From an uncultured bacterium (GTDB lineage Bacteria; Bacillota; Negativicutes; Veillonellales; Veillonellaceae), in NCBI GenBank assembly GCA_905214495.1, contig CAJMLW010000013.1, forward strand, positions 1-48,241: a stretch of 48,241 nt of DNA, in the 5' to 3' direction. Both the position numbers and the translations under genes were made by a program. Shown here piece by piece: positions 34,516 to 42,062 of the stretch. The stretch's first letter is position 1. Each line of letters begins with the position of its first letter. The notes below the pieces were generated by a model, which saw only the letters and a list, made by a program, of their open reading frames with translations, was not told the DNA's origin and did no database searches.

Positions 34516-35511
34516 TTAATACCATTTCAAGACGAGGCTAGCCCAGGTAAGGCCAGCACCAAATCCTGCAAGTGCTACATTATCACCACGTTTTAAGCAA
34601 CCTTCACGATTTGCTTCATCCAACGCAATCGCCACTGATGCAGCAGATGTATTACCATACTTATGTAAATTTACAAATACCTTTTCTTTTGGCATATGTA
34701 AACGTTTAGCGGCTGAATCGATAATACGAATATTAGCTTGATGTGGGATGAAATAATCTAACTCATCTAAATTCATATTAGCTCGTTCTAAAGATTTCAA
34801 CGCTGTTTTCCCCATTGTTTTAACAGCAAATTTATATACTTCTGGACCATCCATATGGATAAAAGTCAAACCTTCTTCAATGCGTTGGTCATTAGCTACA
34901 ACAGCTGTACCACCAGCTGGTATACACAATGCAGAACCGCCAGTACCATCAGCACCTAAGTCCACACCCTTAATACCATAACCCTCTGGAACTTCAGAAA
35001 CTACGGCAGCACCGGCACCATCACCAAAGAGAATGCAAGTACCACGATCGTTCCAATTAACGCGGCGAGATAAGATTTCTGCGCCTACAACGAGAACATT
35101 TTTAAATAATCCAGATACGATATAGTTTTGAGCAGTAATCAATCCATACACAAATCCGGAGCACGCAGCTTGCAAATCATAAGCTGCTGCATTTTTCGCA
35201 CCAAGATTTGCTTGTAACATACATGAGGCAGAAGGAATCACCATATCTGGTGTCAATGTAGCAAAGATAATCATATCGATATCTTCCACATCGAGCTTAG
35301 CCATTTGAAGTGCTTTTTTTGCAGCTTCAGTTGCCATATAGGATGTATTCATACCCTCTGGTGCTATGCGTCTTTCTTCAATGCCGGTACGTTCTCTAAT
35401 CCATTGGTCACTTGTATCAACCATTTTCTCTAGATCAAAGTTCGTTACAACATTATCCGGAAGGAAGCTACCTGTACCAATAATACCGACAGGTTTATTC
35501 ATCATACTCAT
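34516..35511 (-). CDS. fabH: 3-oxoacyl-ACP synthase III
   Basis: A 331-residue initiating condensing enzyme joining acetyl- or acyl-CoA with malonyl-ACP. The catalytic Cys lies in LQAACSGFVYGLITAQ (about 117), His in DYFIPHQANIRII (about 253) and Asn in KYGNTSAASV (about 283). It ends FGAGLTWASLVLKW, typical of FabH. It overlaps the 3' end of plsX by 17 bases; the first ATG (35511) has GGAG nine bases upstream, itself inside plsX. Whether it prefers straight or branched primers is not evident. Confidence 0.96.
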   Translation of the reverse strand: MSMMNKPVGIIGTGSFLPDNVVTNFDLEKMVDTSDQWIRERTGIEERRIAPEGMNTSYMATEAAKKALQMAKLDVEDIDMIIFATLTPDMVIPSASCMLQANLGAKNAAAYDLQAACSGFVYGLITAQNYIVSGLFKNVLVVGAEILSRRVNWNDRGTCILFGDGAGAAVVSEVPEGYGIKGVDLGADGTGGSALCIPAGGTAVVANDQRIEEGLTFIHMDGPEVYKFAVKTMGKTALKSLERANMNLDELDYFIPHQANIRIIDSAAKRLHMPKEKVFVNLHKYGNTSAASVAIALDEANREGCLKRGDNVALAGFGAGLTWASLVLKWY

Positions 35512-36523
35512 ATTTTACGGCTCCTTCAATTTCCATTGTTTCTCGAATATGTTCAATAATTTTGCGTTCTACTAGATCGGCTGCAATAGTAATAGCAGTC
35601 TTAATTTCTTTAGCCTTTGAACTGCCATGAGCAATCATAAACACACCATTCACACCAAGCAATGGAGCACCACCATTTTCAGTATGATCCACCTTCTTGG
35701 CCATTGGTTTCAACGCTGGTTTGATAAGCAACGCCCCAATTTTAGCTAATATTCCGCCATTCATGATGCTGTCTTTAATGAGCTGTGTCAAACCAGTTAC
35801 AAGACCTTCTGCAAATTTAAGAATTACATTGCCTACAAAGCCGTCACAAACAACAACATCTACAGTTCCCTTTGGAATATCGCGACCTTCTACATTCCCC
35901 TTAAAATTGATGGTTTTCATATTTTCTAAGATAGGATATGTAGCAAGAACAACTTCATTACCTTTAGTTGCTTCTTCACCGATATTTAAAAGGCCTACTG
36001 TAGGGTTTTTTTTGCCAAGTAAAAGTTTCGCATACTCAGCCCCCATCAATGCACCTTGTACAAGATGTTTTGGTTTACTATTTGAATTCGCACCAGAATC
36101 CAACATAACAGTAATACCATTTACAGTCGGCATTGGCGTAGCAATAACAGGTCTATCGATACCTTTGATACGTCCTAGTCCAAACAATGCGGCAGCTACA
36201 GCAGCACCTGTACTACCTGGTGCAATAACAGCTTCACAGTCTTTGCTTCTAACCAAAGATGTAGCTACTACAACGGAGGCATCCTTCTTCTTGCGCAATG
36301 CTTGGCCAGGATGTTCATCCATTCCAATTACTTGACTCGCATGATATACAGATATGCGAGGATTATTCGTTTCATTATTATCTTCTAAAATTTTGAATAT
36401 TTGAGTTTTATCGCCTACGAGAACCACATCAATATGTTCAGTTTCTCGCACTGCTTCCAAGGCGCCTAAGACGATTTCCAAGGGAGCAAAATCACCACCC
36501 ATGGCGTCAATTGCAATTTTCAT
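35495..36523 (-). CDS. plsX: Phosphate acyltransferase PlsX
   Basis: A 342-residue soluble enzyme converting acyl-ACP to acyl-phosphate for phospholipid synthesis (the PlsX/PlsY route). Recognisable stretches are IAIDAMGGDFAPLEIVLGAL at the N-terminus, ASQVIGMDEHPGQALRKKKD, APGSTGAAVAAALFGLGRIK, and DVVVCDGFVGNVILKFAEG near the middle, then LLGVNGVFMIAHGSS. Length is as expected. It begins three bases after the fapR stop and overlaps fabH, so fapR-plsX-fabH form one coupled head of the operon, as in Bacillus. Confidence 0.96.
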   Translation of the reverse strand: MKIAIDAMGGDFAPLEIVLGALEAVRETEHIDVVLVGDKTQIFKILEDNNETNNPRISVYHASQVIGMDEHPGQALRKKKDASVVVATSLVRSKDCEAVIAPGSTGAAVAAALFGLGRIKGIDRPVIATPMPTVNGITVMLDSGANSNSKPKHLVQGALMGAEYAKLLLGKKNPTVGLLNIGEEATKGNEVVLATYPILENMKTINFKGNVEGRDIPKGTVDVVVCDGFVGNVILKFAEGLVTGLTQLIKDSIMNGGILAKIGALLIKPALKPMAKKVDHTENGGAPLLGVNGVFMIAHGSSKAKEIKTAITIAADLVERKIIEHIRETMEIEGAVKYEYDE

Positions 36524-36526
36524 ATA

Positions 36527-37090
36527 CTACACCCGATTCTCCACAGACTCCATGATAAATTTAGCTCTAAATACTTCTTTTATTTTATCTCTAATTATAA
36601 CCCAAATAAAGTATTTATCTCCACGACGACGAACAATTTCTGCTTTCGCCACCAAATTAGTACCAGACTCTACTGGATTTTTATATTTAATATTCCCTAC
36701 CTCTGCAGAACAAAGGGTTGATCCCATTACTAACTTAGCTAAGGAATTTGCTTGAGCATACAAATACTGCGGATCAATATAACCAAAACGGTCTTCCATC
36801 TCTGGTGTCGTATGTAACATAGATAAAGCTTGTTTGCCTTCCGTTACATCGATAAGTTCGCCTACAATTTCATGTTGTATTGGTTCCGGTTGTTCATCCT
36901 GCGCATGTTCAGTAGCCATAGCCTTAATCCGTTCACGCAATTCAGGAATCCCCAATTCTAATCGATCAAGTCGAATTGTAGGTACACTGACACCAAAGTG
37001 CGATGCCAACTCTTCATCAGTAAGAAAAGGCGTAATATTCAGTTTTTCAGTTAACTGTTTCTGTCTTTCTTGCTTCTTCAACCTACTCAT
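36527..37090 (-). CDS. fapR: Fatty-acid biosynthesis transcriptional regulator FapR
   Basis: A 187-residue repressor that senses malonyl-CoA. The N-terminal helix-turn-helix (about 18-60) reads TPFLTDEELASHFGVSVPTI and RLDRLELGIPELRERIK; the C-terminal hot-dog ligand domain (about 75-185) contains TEGKQALSMLHTTPEMEDRF and GNIKYKNPVESGTNLVAKAE. Length matches Bacillus FapR (188). Its gene heads the fab operon and is preceded by a sigma-A type promoter with a FapR-like operator just after the expected start site, implying autorepression relieved by malonyl-CoA. Confidence 0.94.
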   Translation of the reverse strand: MSRLKKQERQKQLTEKLNITPFLTDEELASHFGVSVPTIRLDRLELGIPELRERIKAMATEHAQDEQPEPIQHEIVGELIDVTEGKQALSMLHTTPEMEDRFGYIDPQYLYAQANSLAKLVMGSTLCSAEVGNIKYKNPVESGTNLVAKAEIVRRRGDKYFIWVIIRDKIKEVFRAKFIMESVENRV

Positions 37091-37101
37091 GGGACCACCT
37101 T

Positions 37102-37118
37102 TTATGACCTAGTATTAA
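37102..37118 (-). promoter_or_regulatory. FapR operator
   Basis: TTATGACCTAGTATTAA matches an idealised FapR box (TTAGTACCTAGTACTAA) at 14 of 17 positions and is nearly palindromic. It lies about 7-23 bases downstream of the inferred start site and 12 bases before the fapR ATG, an ideal place for repression. Confidence 0.7.
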
Positions 37119-37130
37119 TATTACATCTTA

Positions 37131-37159
37131 AGTATATATAATAATTCCCAGGTTGGCAA
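37131..37159 (-). promoter_or_regulatory. Sigma-A type promoter of the fapR-fab operon
   Basis: On the minus strand TTGCCA and TATACT are separated by exactly 17 bases. The start site is expected near 37124. It lies between the rpmF terminator and fapR, so the fab genes are not read through from rpmF. Confidence 0.75.
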
Positions 37160-37296
37160 GGTTTTTCGCATATATAGTGCTATATTTTATGGTAATATAC
37201 TAAATATTGTCCTTATTTTAAAATTAATTAATACTTTATACGAGATATTAATATAAAACATATATTAATCAACAACTATCCATTTTGGGGCAGTAA

Positions 37297-37326
37297 AAAA
37301 CACCTACACAAATGTGTAGGTGTTTT
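37297..37326 (-). terminator. Rho-independent terminator after rpmF
   Basis: An inverted repeat of 14 bases per arm (AAAACACCTACACA and TGTGTAGGTGTTTT) with a minimal loop, followed on the minus strand by further T residues (TTTTTTACTG). It begins about 10 bases after the rpmF stop. Confidence 0.9.
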
Positions 37327-37336
37327 ACACGCTCAA

Positions 37337-37513
37337 TTAGGCTTTTGCAACTACTTGTTCACCTTTATAGTGACCACATGTAGGGCAAACACGATGAGGC
37401 ATCATAGGTTCGTGGCATTGTGGACATGCTACATAACCAGGAGCTTCTAATTTCCAGTTTGCACGACGACGATCGCGACGGCATTTGGATAATCTACGCT
37501 TAGGTACTGCCAT
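37337..37513 (-). CDS. rpmF: 50S ribosomal protein L32
   Basis: A 58-residue basic ribosomal protein: MAVPKRRLSKCRRDRRRANW at the N-terminus, then a zinc ribbon with CPQC and CPTC pairs (about residues 30-46), so it is the zinc-binding form. The ATG at 37513 follows a strong AGGAGG by 8 bases; a longer reading frame upstream overlaps DUF177 out of frame and is not used. It follows the DUF177 gene by 25 bases, the usual bacterial arrangement. Confidence 0.96.
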   Translation of the reverse strand: MAVPKRRLSKCRRDRRRANWKLEAPGYVACPQCHEPMMPHRVCPTCGHYKGEQVVAKA

Positions 37514-37538
37514 TATCTGCACCTCCTTAGTACAATCA

Positions 37539-38054
37539 TTAGGATAGTCTATCATCTTTCTCATCAAGCAAAGCACGTAACTCTGCGAATCGAGGATCCA
37601 CCACAAAGGATTCACAAGAACAAGGTGAAACATTCAAATTTGCTCCGCAATGAACGCACAATCCTTTGCAATCATCCTGACATAACACTTGAGAGGGCTC
37701 ATTGATGATTAATGTATCCCGAATCAGTTCGGTTAAGTCAATTTCCTCTTCGTTAAAAGGAATCACATCTTCATCGGTATCTCGAGAATCACTAAAGATT
37801 TCCTCGAAGGAATCGTTACGCTCATGTTCCGTAGTCGTTAAACAACGAGAACATTCGTAATCACCTTTAGAATTAATCGAACCTTGAACGATGTAGTTTT
37901 GACCATCAAACCAAAACTCACCACTAATAGTTATATCATGACGGCTCCAAGGAAAAGCAACTACGTCACTACCAAGTTCTTCACTCGGCATCGTATAGCT
38001 ATAAGGAAATTTCTTTCCTATATGTTCTTTTGCTTGCTCTACTTGCAGTTTCAT
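37539..38054 (-). CDS. DUF177 (YceD) family protein
   Basis: A 171-residue acidic protein of the YceD/DUF177 family, which in many bacteria sits before rpmF and has been linked to 23S rRNA accumulation. The N-terminal half has SINSKGDYECSRCLTTTEHE with a CxxC pair; the middle has ERNDSFEEIF and EEEIDLTELIRDTLIINEPS; the C-terminal part carries more cysteines (CQDDCKGLCVHCGANLN, then CSC). The start ATG lies 8 bases after GAGG and only about 15 bases from the predicted transcription start. Confidence 0.9.
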   Translation of the reverse strand: MKLQVEQAKEHIGKKFPYSYTMPSEELGSDVVAFPWSRHDITISGEFWFDGQNYIVQGSINSKGDYECSRCLTTTEHERNDSFEEIFSDSRDTDEDVIPFNEEEIDLTELIRDTLIINEPSQVLCQDDCKGLCVHCGANLNVSPCSCESFVVDPRFAELRALLDEKDDRLS

Positions 38055-38075
38055 AATCTTACCTCGACTTATAAT

Positions 38076-38104
38076 ATTATAAACATGACAGTGTGCTTTG
38101 TCAA
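38076..38104 (-). promoter_or_regulatory. Consensus sigma-A promoter of DUF177-rpmF
   Basis: On the minus strand the sequence is TTGACA, 17 bases, TATAAT: a perfect match to the consensus at both boxes and spacing. The start site is expected near 38069, giving a very short leader. It lies just after the rubredoxin terminator. Confidence 0.88.
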
Positions 38105-38109
38105 ATAAA

Positions 38110-38143
38110 AAAGGCTATCTCAATATTGCTTAAGATAGCCTTT
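38110..38143 (-). terminator. Rho-independent terminator after rubredoxin gene
   Basis: A perfect 11-base-pair stem, AAAGGCTATCT and AGATAGCCTTT, followed on the minus strand by TTTATTTG. It starts 12 bases past the rubredoxin stop codon. Confidence 0.88.
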
Positions 38144-38155
38144 CTAATGTATCAA

Positions 38156-38290
38156 TTACATTTTTTCGAATTGATCTTTGCCAACGCCACAGATAGGGCA
38201 AACATAATCAGCTGGTTGATCTTCGAATTTAACGCCTTCTACAGCTTCGTCATAAATCCAACCGCATACTACGCATACGTATTTTTCCAT
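38156..38290 (-). CDS. Short-form rubredoxin
   Basis: A 44-codon gene starting at an ATG eight bases after AAGGAGG. The protein begins MEKYVCVVCGWIYDEA and ends YVCPICGVGKDQFEKM; the two CxxC pairs (Cys6/Cys9 and Cys31/Cys34) bind one iron. The gap between pairs is 21 residues, against about 29 in standard 52-54 residue rubredoxins, so a loop of eight residues is missing, as in the known short rubredoxin of Desulfovibrio desulfuricans. It transfers electrons, for example to rubrerythrin or oxygen- and peroxide-detoxifying enzymes in anaerobes; its partner is not in the window. It is monocistronic, with its own promoter and terminator. Confidence 0.95.
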   Translation of the reverse strand: MEKYVCVVCGWIYDEAVEGVKFEDQPADYVCPICGVGKDQFEKM

Positions 38291-38359
38291 GTCTATTTCC
38301 TCCTTCACTTGAGATTATATTAATGTGTTCATATCGTTAAGATACTTTATCTGTAATAT

Positions 38360-38388
38360 AGTATAGCAAAGATATCGAAACTTTTCAA
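38360..38388 (-). promoter_or_regulatory. Promoter of rubredoxin gene
   Basis: On the minus strand TTGAAA, 17 bases, TATACT, with an additional TGC before the -10 (extended -10). Leader about 63 bases. The remaining part of the 302-base gap between rubredoxin and the plus-strand FabK-like gene (about 38390-38490) is AT-rich and shows nothing else I can support. Confidence 0.75.
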
Positions 38389-38494
38389 TACTCATTTTCC
38401 ATTTTTTATAAAATTTTCAATATCCTCTGAAAGCTGACTATTATTACTTTCATACGTAATTGTATAATGAAATCTATTATCAATTAGATTTTTA

Positions 38495-38503
38495 TGATAT
38501 ACT
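38495..38503 (+). promoter_or_regulatory. Extended -10 promoter of the third FabK-like gene
   Basis: TGATATACT matches the extended -10 consensus (TGnTATACT) without a clear -35. The leader to the ATG at 38593 would be about 83 bases. Confidence 0.45.
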
Positions 38504-38592
38504 ATTTACTAGAAATATATAGTGGTATACTAAATATTCGCCACATAAATAGATTTTATTATCTTATATATAACTATATTATAGGAGGATTC

Positions 38593-39546
38593 ATGAGAAC
38601 AAAACTGACTGAATTACTAAATATCGAATACCCTATCATCCAAGGTGCTATGGCATGGGTTTCTGAAGCTACATTAGTTGCAGCTGTAGCCAACGCTGGT
38701 GCTACAGGTGTTATCGCCTTAGGCGGTCGCAATGCAGAATGGACTTGCAATGAGATTCGCGCATGCAAAGAACTAACAGATAAACCTTTTGGTGTAAATT
38801 TAATGCTTATGGCCCCAAATAAAGATGAATTAGTAGATGTTATCATCGCAGAAAAACCTGCATTTGTAACACTTGGCGCTGGCAACCCTACCCCATATAT
38901 TAAGCCATTCCAAGAAGCGGGCATCAAGGTCATCCCTGTTGTACCTTCCTTGAAATTAGCAAAACGCATTCAAGATGCTGGTGCCGATGCTATCGTCGTA
39001 GAAGGTATGGAGGCTGGCGGTCACATCGGTTCTCAAACGACAATGTCTTTGATGGAAAACATTCTACCAGAAATCACTATTCCTGTTGTTGTGGCTGGTT
39101 CCATCGTTGATGGTCGTGGTTTGGCAGCGGCTTTATTAATGGGTGCTGAAGGTGTACAAATGGGCTCTCGTTTCTTACTTGCCGAAGAATGTAAAGCTCA
39201 TCAAAATATGAAAGAAGCAATTATCAAAGCAACAGATACTGACTCCGTTGTAACAGGTCTTCTCTCCGGTCATGGTGGTGTACGTAGCTTGCGCAGTGAT
39301 TTTACAGACCGTTATATTGCAGCAGAAACTGATGGCGTTACAACAAAAGAAGAACGTAGTAAAATGTCCCAAGGTACAAATAAATTAGCTGCTATCGATG
39401 GCGACGTTGTCAATGGTGCTGTACAAGTAGGCCAAGCGCTTAATAGACTTAATGAAATTGAACCAGCTCAAACTATTGTACACTCTGTTATTAATGAAGC
39501 TATTATGGCAATTCGTAAAGCACAACGCTTTATCGAAGTAATTTAA
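38593..39546 (+). CDS. FabK/nitronate monooxygenase-like flavoprotein (third paralogue)
   Basis: A 317-residue FMN-dependent TIM-barrel protein very like FabK: LLNIEYPIIQGAMAWVSEAT, DKPFGVNLMLMAPN, TLGAGNPTPYI, IVVEGMEAGGHIGSQTTMSL, VVVAGSIVDGRGLAAALLMG and GVQMGSRFLLAEECKAHQNM. It differs from the operon FabK by QGAMAW instead of QGGMAW and ALGGRN in place of IGAGHM. It may be a second enoyl-ACP reductase or a nitronate monooxygenase; sequence alone does not decide. The start is the ATG at 38593, which follows AGGAGG; the ORF extends 33 codons further upstream without a ribosome site. The carbonic anhydrase gene follows at 11 bases. Confidence 0.88.
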   Translation: MRTKLTELLNIEYPIIQGAMAWVSEATLVAAVANAGATGVIALGGRNAEWTCNEIRACKELTDKPFGVNLMLMAPNKDELVDVIIAEKPAFVTLGAGNPTPYIKPFQEAGIKVIPVVPSLKLAKRIQDAGADAIVVEGMEAGGHIGSQTTMSLMENILPEITIPVVVAGSIVDGRGLAAALLMGAEGVQMGSRFLLAEECKAHQNMKEAIIKATDTDSVVTGLLSGHGGVRSLRSDFTDRYIAAETDGVTTKEERSKMSQGTNKLAAIDGDVVNGAVQVGQALNRLNEIEPAQTIVHSVINEAIMAIRKAQRFIEVI

Positions 39547-39557
39547 TAGGAGGTCCT

Positions 39558-40106
39558 ATGTTACCTTATCATGGAAAGTATCCAAAATTGGATCCAAAAT
39601 CTTGTGTTATGCCTGGTGCTGAACTAGCCGGCGATGTAGAGTTGAAAGAATTTGCCTCCATCTGGCAAAACTGTTCACTTCGTGGCGATGTTAATAAAAT
39701 TGTAGTAGGTCGTTATTCCAACGTACAAGATAACTCTGTGCTTCACGTCGATGATGATGAGGCTTGTATACTTGGCGACTATGTAACTATAGGTCATGGC
39801 GCCATTGTTCATGCGTCTACCATCGAGGATAATGTACTCGTTGGCATGGGGGCTATCGTACTAAGTGGTTGTCATATCGGTACTGGCTCTATCATTGCAG
39901 CCGGTGCAGTGGTAAAAGAAAACACTGCAATCCCTCCCTATTCTTTAGTCGTTGGTATTCCTGCACGCATCGTACGTACTGATGAATCCCAAGTTGAAAG
40001 AATCCACAATCAAGCATTAAAATATAAACACCTTTGGACTGTTGAATATGGTATATTACCAGATTGTGGTGGCGAAGAATACGACAAAAACGCCAAAATT
40101 GTATAA
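39558..40106 (+). CDS. Gamma-carbonic anhydrase family protein
   Basis: A 182-residue left-handed beta-helix protein with hexapeptide repeats (I/V-G-x-x-x-x pattern) across about residues 10-145, of the YrdA/PaaY/CaiE group related to gamma-carbonic anhydrase. The zinc-binding histidines fit VLHVDDD and GHGAIVHAS. LRGDVNKIVVGRYSNVQDNS and VVGIPARIVR are family-typical. It may hydrate CO2 or act as a metal-dependent acyl or thioester enzyme; many members have no proven activity. AGGAGG lies before the ATG, and it is co-transcribed with the FabK-like gene. Confidence 0.9.
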   Translation: MLPYHGKYPKLDPKSCVMPGAELAGDVELKEFASIWQNCSLRGDVNKIVVGRYSNVQDNSVLHVDDDEACILGDYVTIGHGAIVHASTIEDNVLVGMGAIVLSGCHIGTGSIIAAGAVVKENTAIPPYSLVVGIPARIVRTDESQVERIHNQALKYKHLWTVEYGILPDCGGEEYDKNAKIV

Positions 40107-40155
40107 CTACAATGTAAAAAATAAGGTTTTCTATGAATAAAGCCTTCACACACAA

Positions 40156-40199
40156 AAATAGCGACTAGTTGATCATATGGTATCAATTAGTCGCTATTT
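40156..40199. terminator. Long bidirectional terminator between carbonic anhydrase and ClC genes
   Basis: Two 18-base arms (AAATAGCGACTAGTTGAT and ATCAATTAGTCGCTATTT) pair with only one G-U wobble around an 8-base loop, between converging genes. A and T flanks support use on both strands. Confidence 0.88.
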
Positions 40200-40242
40200 C
40201 TTTATCATCAGAATATCGTCCGATATAGTATACAGTTTTGTT

Positions 40243-41475
40243 TTATAATTGGAATCTTGCTTTTACAATCTGCTGAGTTATCAATGCGGAGCCCATAGCT
40301 AGCGCCATTGGGAAGCACATTTCCACGGAAAATCGTGAAAGTTCTAACATGAACACACAGGATGTAAGCGGCATCTTTTGTGCCAATCCCAAGAAAATTA
40401 CGGCCCCTATAAATGCAGCAAAGCCAAGATGTACAGGGCTGACCATAATACTCCACAAGGCTGCAAAAGCTAATGCCAATGTACTACCTAGCATCATGGA
40501 TGGCGTAATTCGGCCACCATAAGCACCAGCCATTAAGGCAAGTAACACGGCAATCCATTTAGTAGCTAATAGACCTAATGCATAATCCCATCCTACTAAA
40601 TCTGTAAAAGTCAACTGATTACCAGCTTTACCATTACCGAGGATTTCTGGAAAATACATGGCCATCACCCCAATAACAGCAAATGATAAAAGAGCTATGA
40701 CAATCATTTTAGGGCTTTTTCTATCAAACTTAGGTAATAAGGATTGTGTTTTATCAAATAAAACAACGCCAATAGCAATGACAGCGCCAAGGACGATAGC
40801 AAATTCTTGATAGCTACCATATAAAGGTGGTTGAGGCATCGTATACTGAACAAGATCTCCTATCCCTGCATGGCGAACGACCAATGTAGCTAGTCCACAC
40901 GATAAAAGGGCTGCACTCATGGCTCGAATATTCCATGAGATAAGTAAGGTCTCTAGCGTAAAAATAGCAGCTGATAAAGGAGAATTATATACGGCAGCTA
41001 AGCCTGCACCAGCAGCACAAGCAATAATAAGAGACTTGTCCTCAGGACGCATATCAACGTAGCGCAATAATCCAGACATGATACCAGCACTAGCTTCACG
41101 AGGTGCTACTTCTCGACCAAGCGGAGAACCCATGCCGACCGTTATAATTTGCAATGTAGCATGAATAAATGTCGTCAACGGAGGCATTTCTTTTGTAGAA
41201 TCCTGGACAGCTTTTTTTATATCTACCAGTGGATCTCCATAACGATGGATAAGAACCCAACCTACACCGCCAACTAGGCCACAGGCCAGTACGGCTAACA
41301 ATCGATGTTCAGGCGATACACGGGCTACGGCTTGTCCAAATGATAAACCTTCTGATGTAGAATAGGCATACATAAAATGCTGGATATAATGTAACAAATG
41401 GGTATAAAAAGAACCGATTAAGCCCGCCACCAGACCAACGATTATTATTAAACCAAGTAAACGTTTATCTAACAT
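40243..41475 (-). CDS. ClC-type chloride channel/antiporter family protein
   Basis: A 410-residue inner-membrane protein with about 10-12 hydrophobic segments and ClC-like layout. The motif GSPLGREVAPREASAG (about 118-133) corresponds to the GREGP region and keeps the gating glutamate of GRE. The C-terminal half has GAYGGRITPSMMLGS where classical ClCs have GGIFAP. The chloride-binding GSGIP motif expected before the first is not seen; the place reads YGDPLVDIKKAV. No CBS domains. So it belongs to a divergent ClC subgroup, and ion specificity (chloride, fluoride or other) and mechanism are open. It starts 10 bases after nrdG and probably shares its transcript. Confidence 0.85.
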   Translation of the reverse strand: MLDKRLLGLIIIVGLVAGLIGSFYTHLLHYIQHFMYAYSTSEGLSFGQAVARVSPEHRLLAVLACGLVGGVGWVLIHRYGDPLVDIKKAVQDSTKEMPPLTTFIHATLQIITVGMGSPLGREVAPREASAGIMSGLLRYVDMRPEDKSLIIACAAGAGLAAVYNSPLSAAIFTLETLLISWNIRAMSAALLSCGLATLVVRHAGIGDLVQYTMPQPPLYGSYQEFAIVLGAVIAIGVVLFDKTQSLLPKFDRKSPKMIVIALLSFAVIGVMAMYFPEILGNGKAGNQLTFTDLVGWDYALGLLATKWIAVLLALMAGAYGGRITPSMMLGSTLALAFAALWSIMVSPVHLGFAAFIGAVIFLGLAQKMPLTSCVFMLELSRFSVEMCFPMALAMGSALITQQIVKARFQL

Positions 41476-41485
41476 ACTATATTTA

Positions 41486-41983
41486 TCACTCCATGGCCAG
41501 TACTACTTCACCCTGTTTCAACGAAGATTGTACATCAATAATTCGTTGATTAGAAGAGCCTCTAAATCGTAAGGATGGATCTTTTAACTCATCTACAAAT
41601 CGACCATCCACGAGAATATCGATTTGTTCCACTAAGCTACGGCGCGATGGATCAGATATAATATCATCCCAAACATAGCCAGAGTAAGCCCAGATAGGTT
41701 TCTCAGGCGCTGCTTCACGCACCGCTTTCACTATAGCTAGCATACCATCTACATTTTGAAATGGTTCACCACCAAGCAAGGTAAGGCCAGCACAATTAGG
41801 ATCTTTTACATAAGACACAACCAGCTGTGTTTCTTTATCAGTCCATTCTTGACCAGCATTAAAATCTTGATATTCTTCATTAAAACAATTATAACAGCAA
41901 TGGGTGCAACCAGTTACAAATATAGATGTGCGTATACCTTCCCCATTGGCGATATCATATTGTCGAATCTGTCCATATCTCAT
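41486..41983 (-). CDS. nrdG: Anaerobic ribonucleotide reductase activating protein
   Basis: A radical SAM activase that generates the glycyl radical on NrdD. The cluster motif is GCTHCCYNCFN (CxxxCxxC, near residue 26), followed by GLTLLGGEPFQN and KPIWAYSGYVWDD. I use the ATG at 41983 (165 residues), since MRYGQIRQYDIANGEGIR aligns with typical NrdG starts and has GGGGG upstream; an ATG at 41995 would add four residues. It lies downstream of nrdD with a hairpin in the gap, and 10 bases before the ClC gene. Confidence 0.93.
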   Translation of the reverse strand: MRYGQIRQYDIANGEGIRTSIFVTGCTHCCYNCFNEEYQDFNAGQEWTDKETQLVVSYVKDPNCAGLTLLGGEPFQNVDGMLAIVKAVREAAPEKPIWAYSGYVWDDIISDPSRRSLVEQIDILVDGRFVDELKDPSLRFRGSSNQRIIDVQSSLKQGEVVLAME

Positions 41984-42062
41984 AATAACCCCCATATTTG
42001 CCTGTGATCAACTTTGACCAAATTAAACATATAGATATATTTCAATTTATCATGTATATAGT

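Noticed and set aside
35697..36335. 212-codon plus-strand ORF opposite plsX
   Set aside because: Antisense shadow of a well-supported gene; no recognisable motif.
37514..37633. Longer 98-residue start for L32
   Set aside because: It overlaps the DUF177 gene in another frame; the ATG at 37513 has a strong AGGAGG and gives the usual L32 length.
38514..38540. Palindrome-like TAGTGGTATACTAA upstream of the third FabK-like gene as a FapR box
   Set aside because: The two half-sites are two bases too close and the full 17-base alignment gives only about 8 matches; a similar string occurs upstream of fapR at 37171-37212, but both are AT-rich and could be chance.
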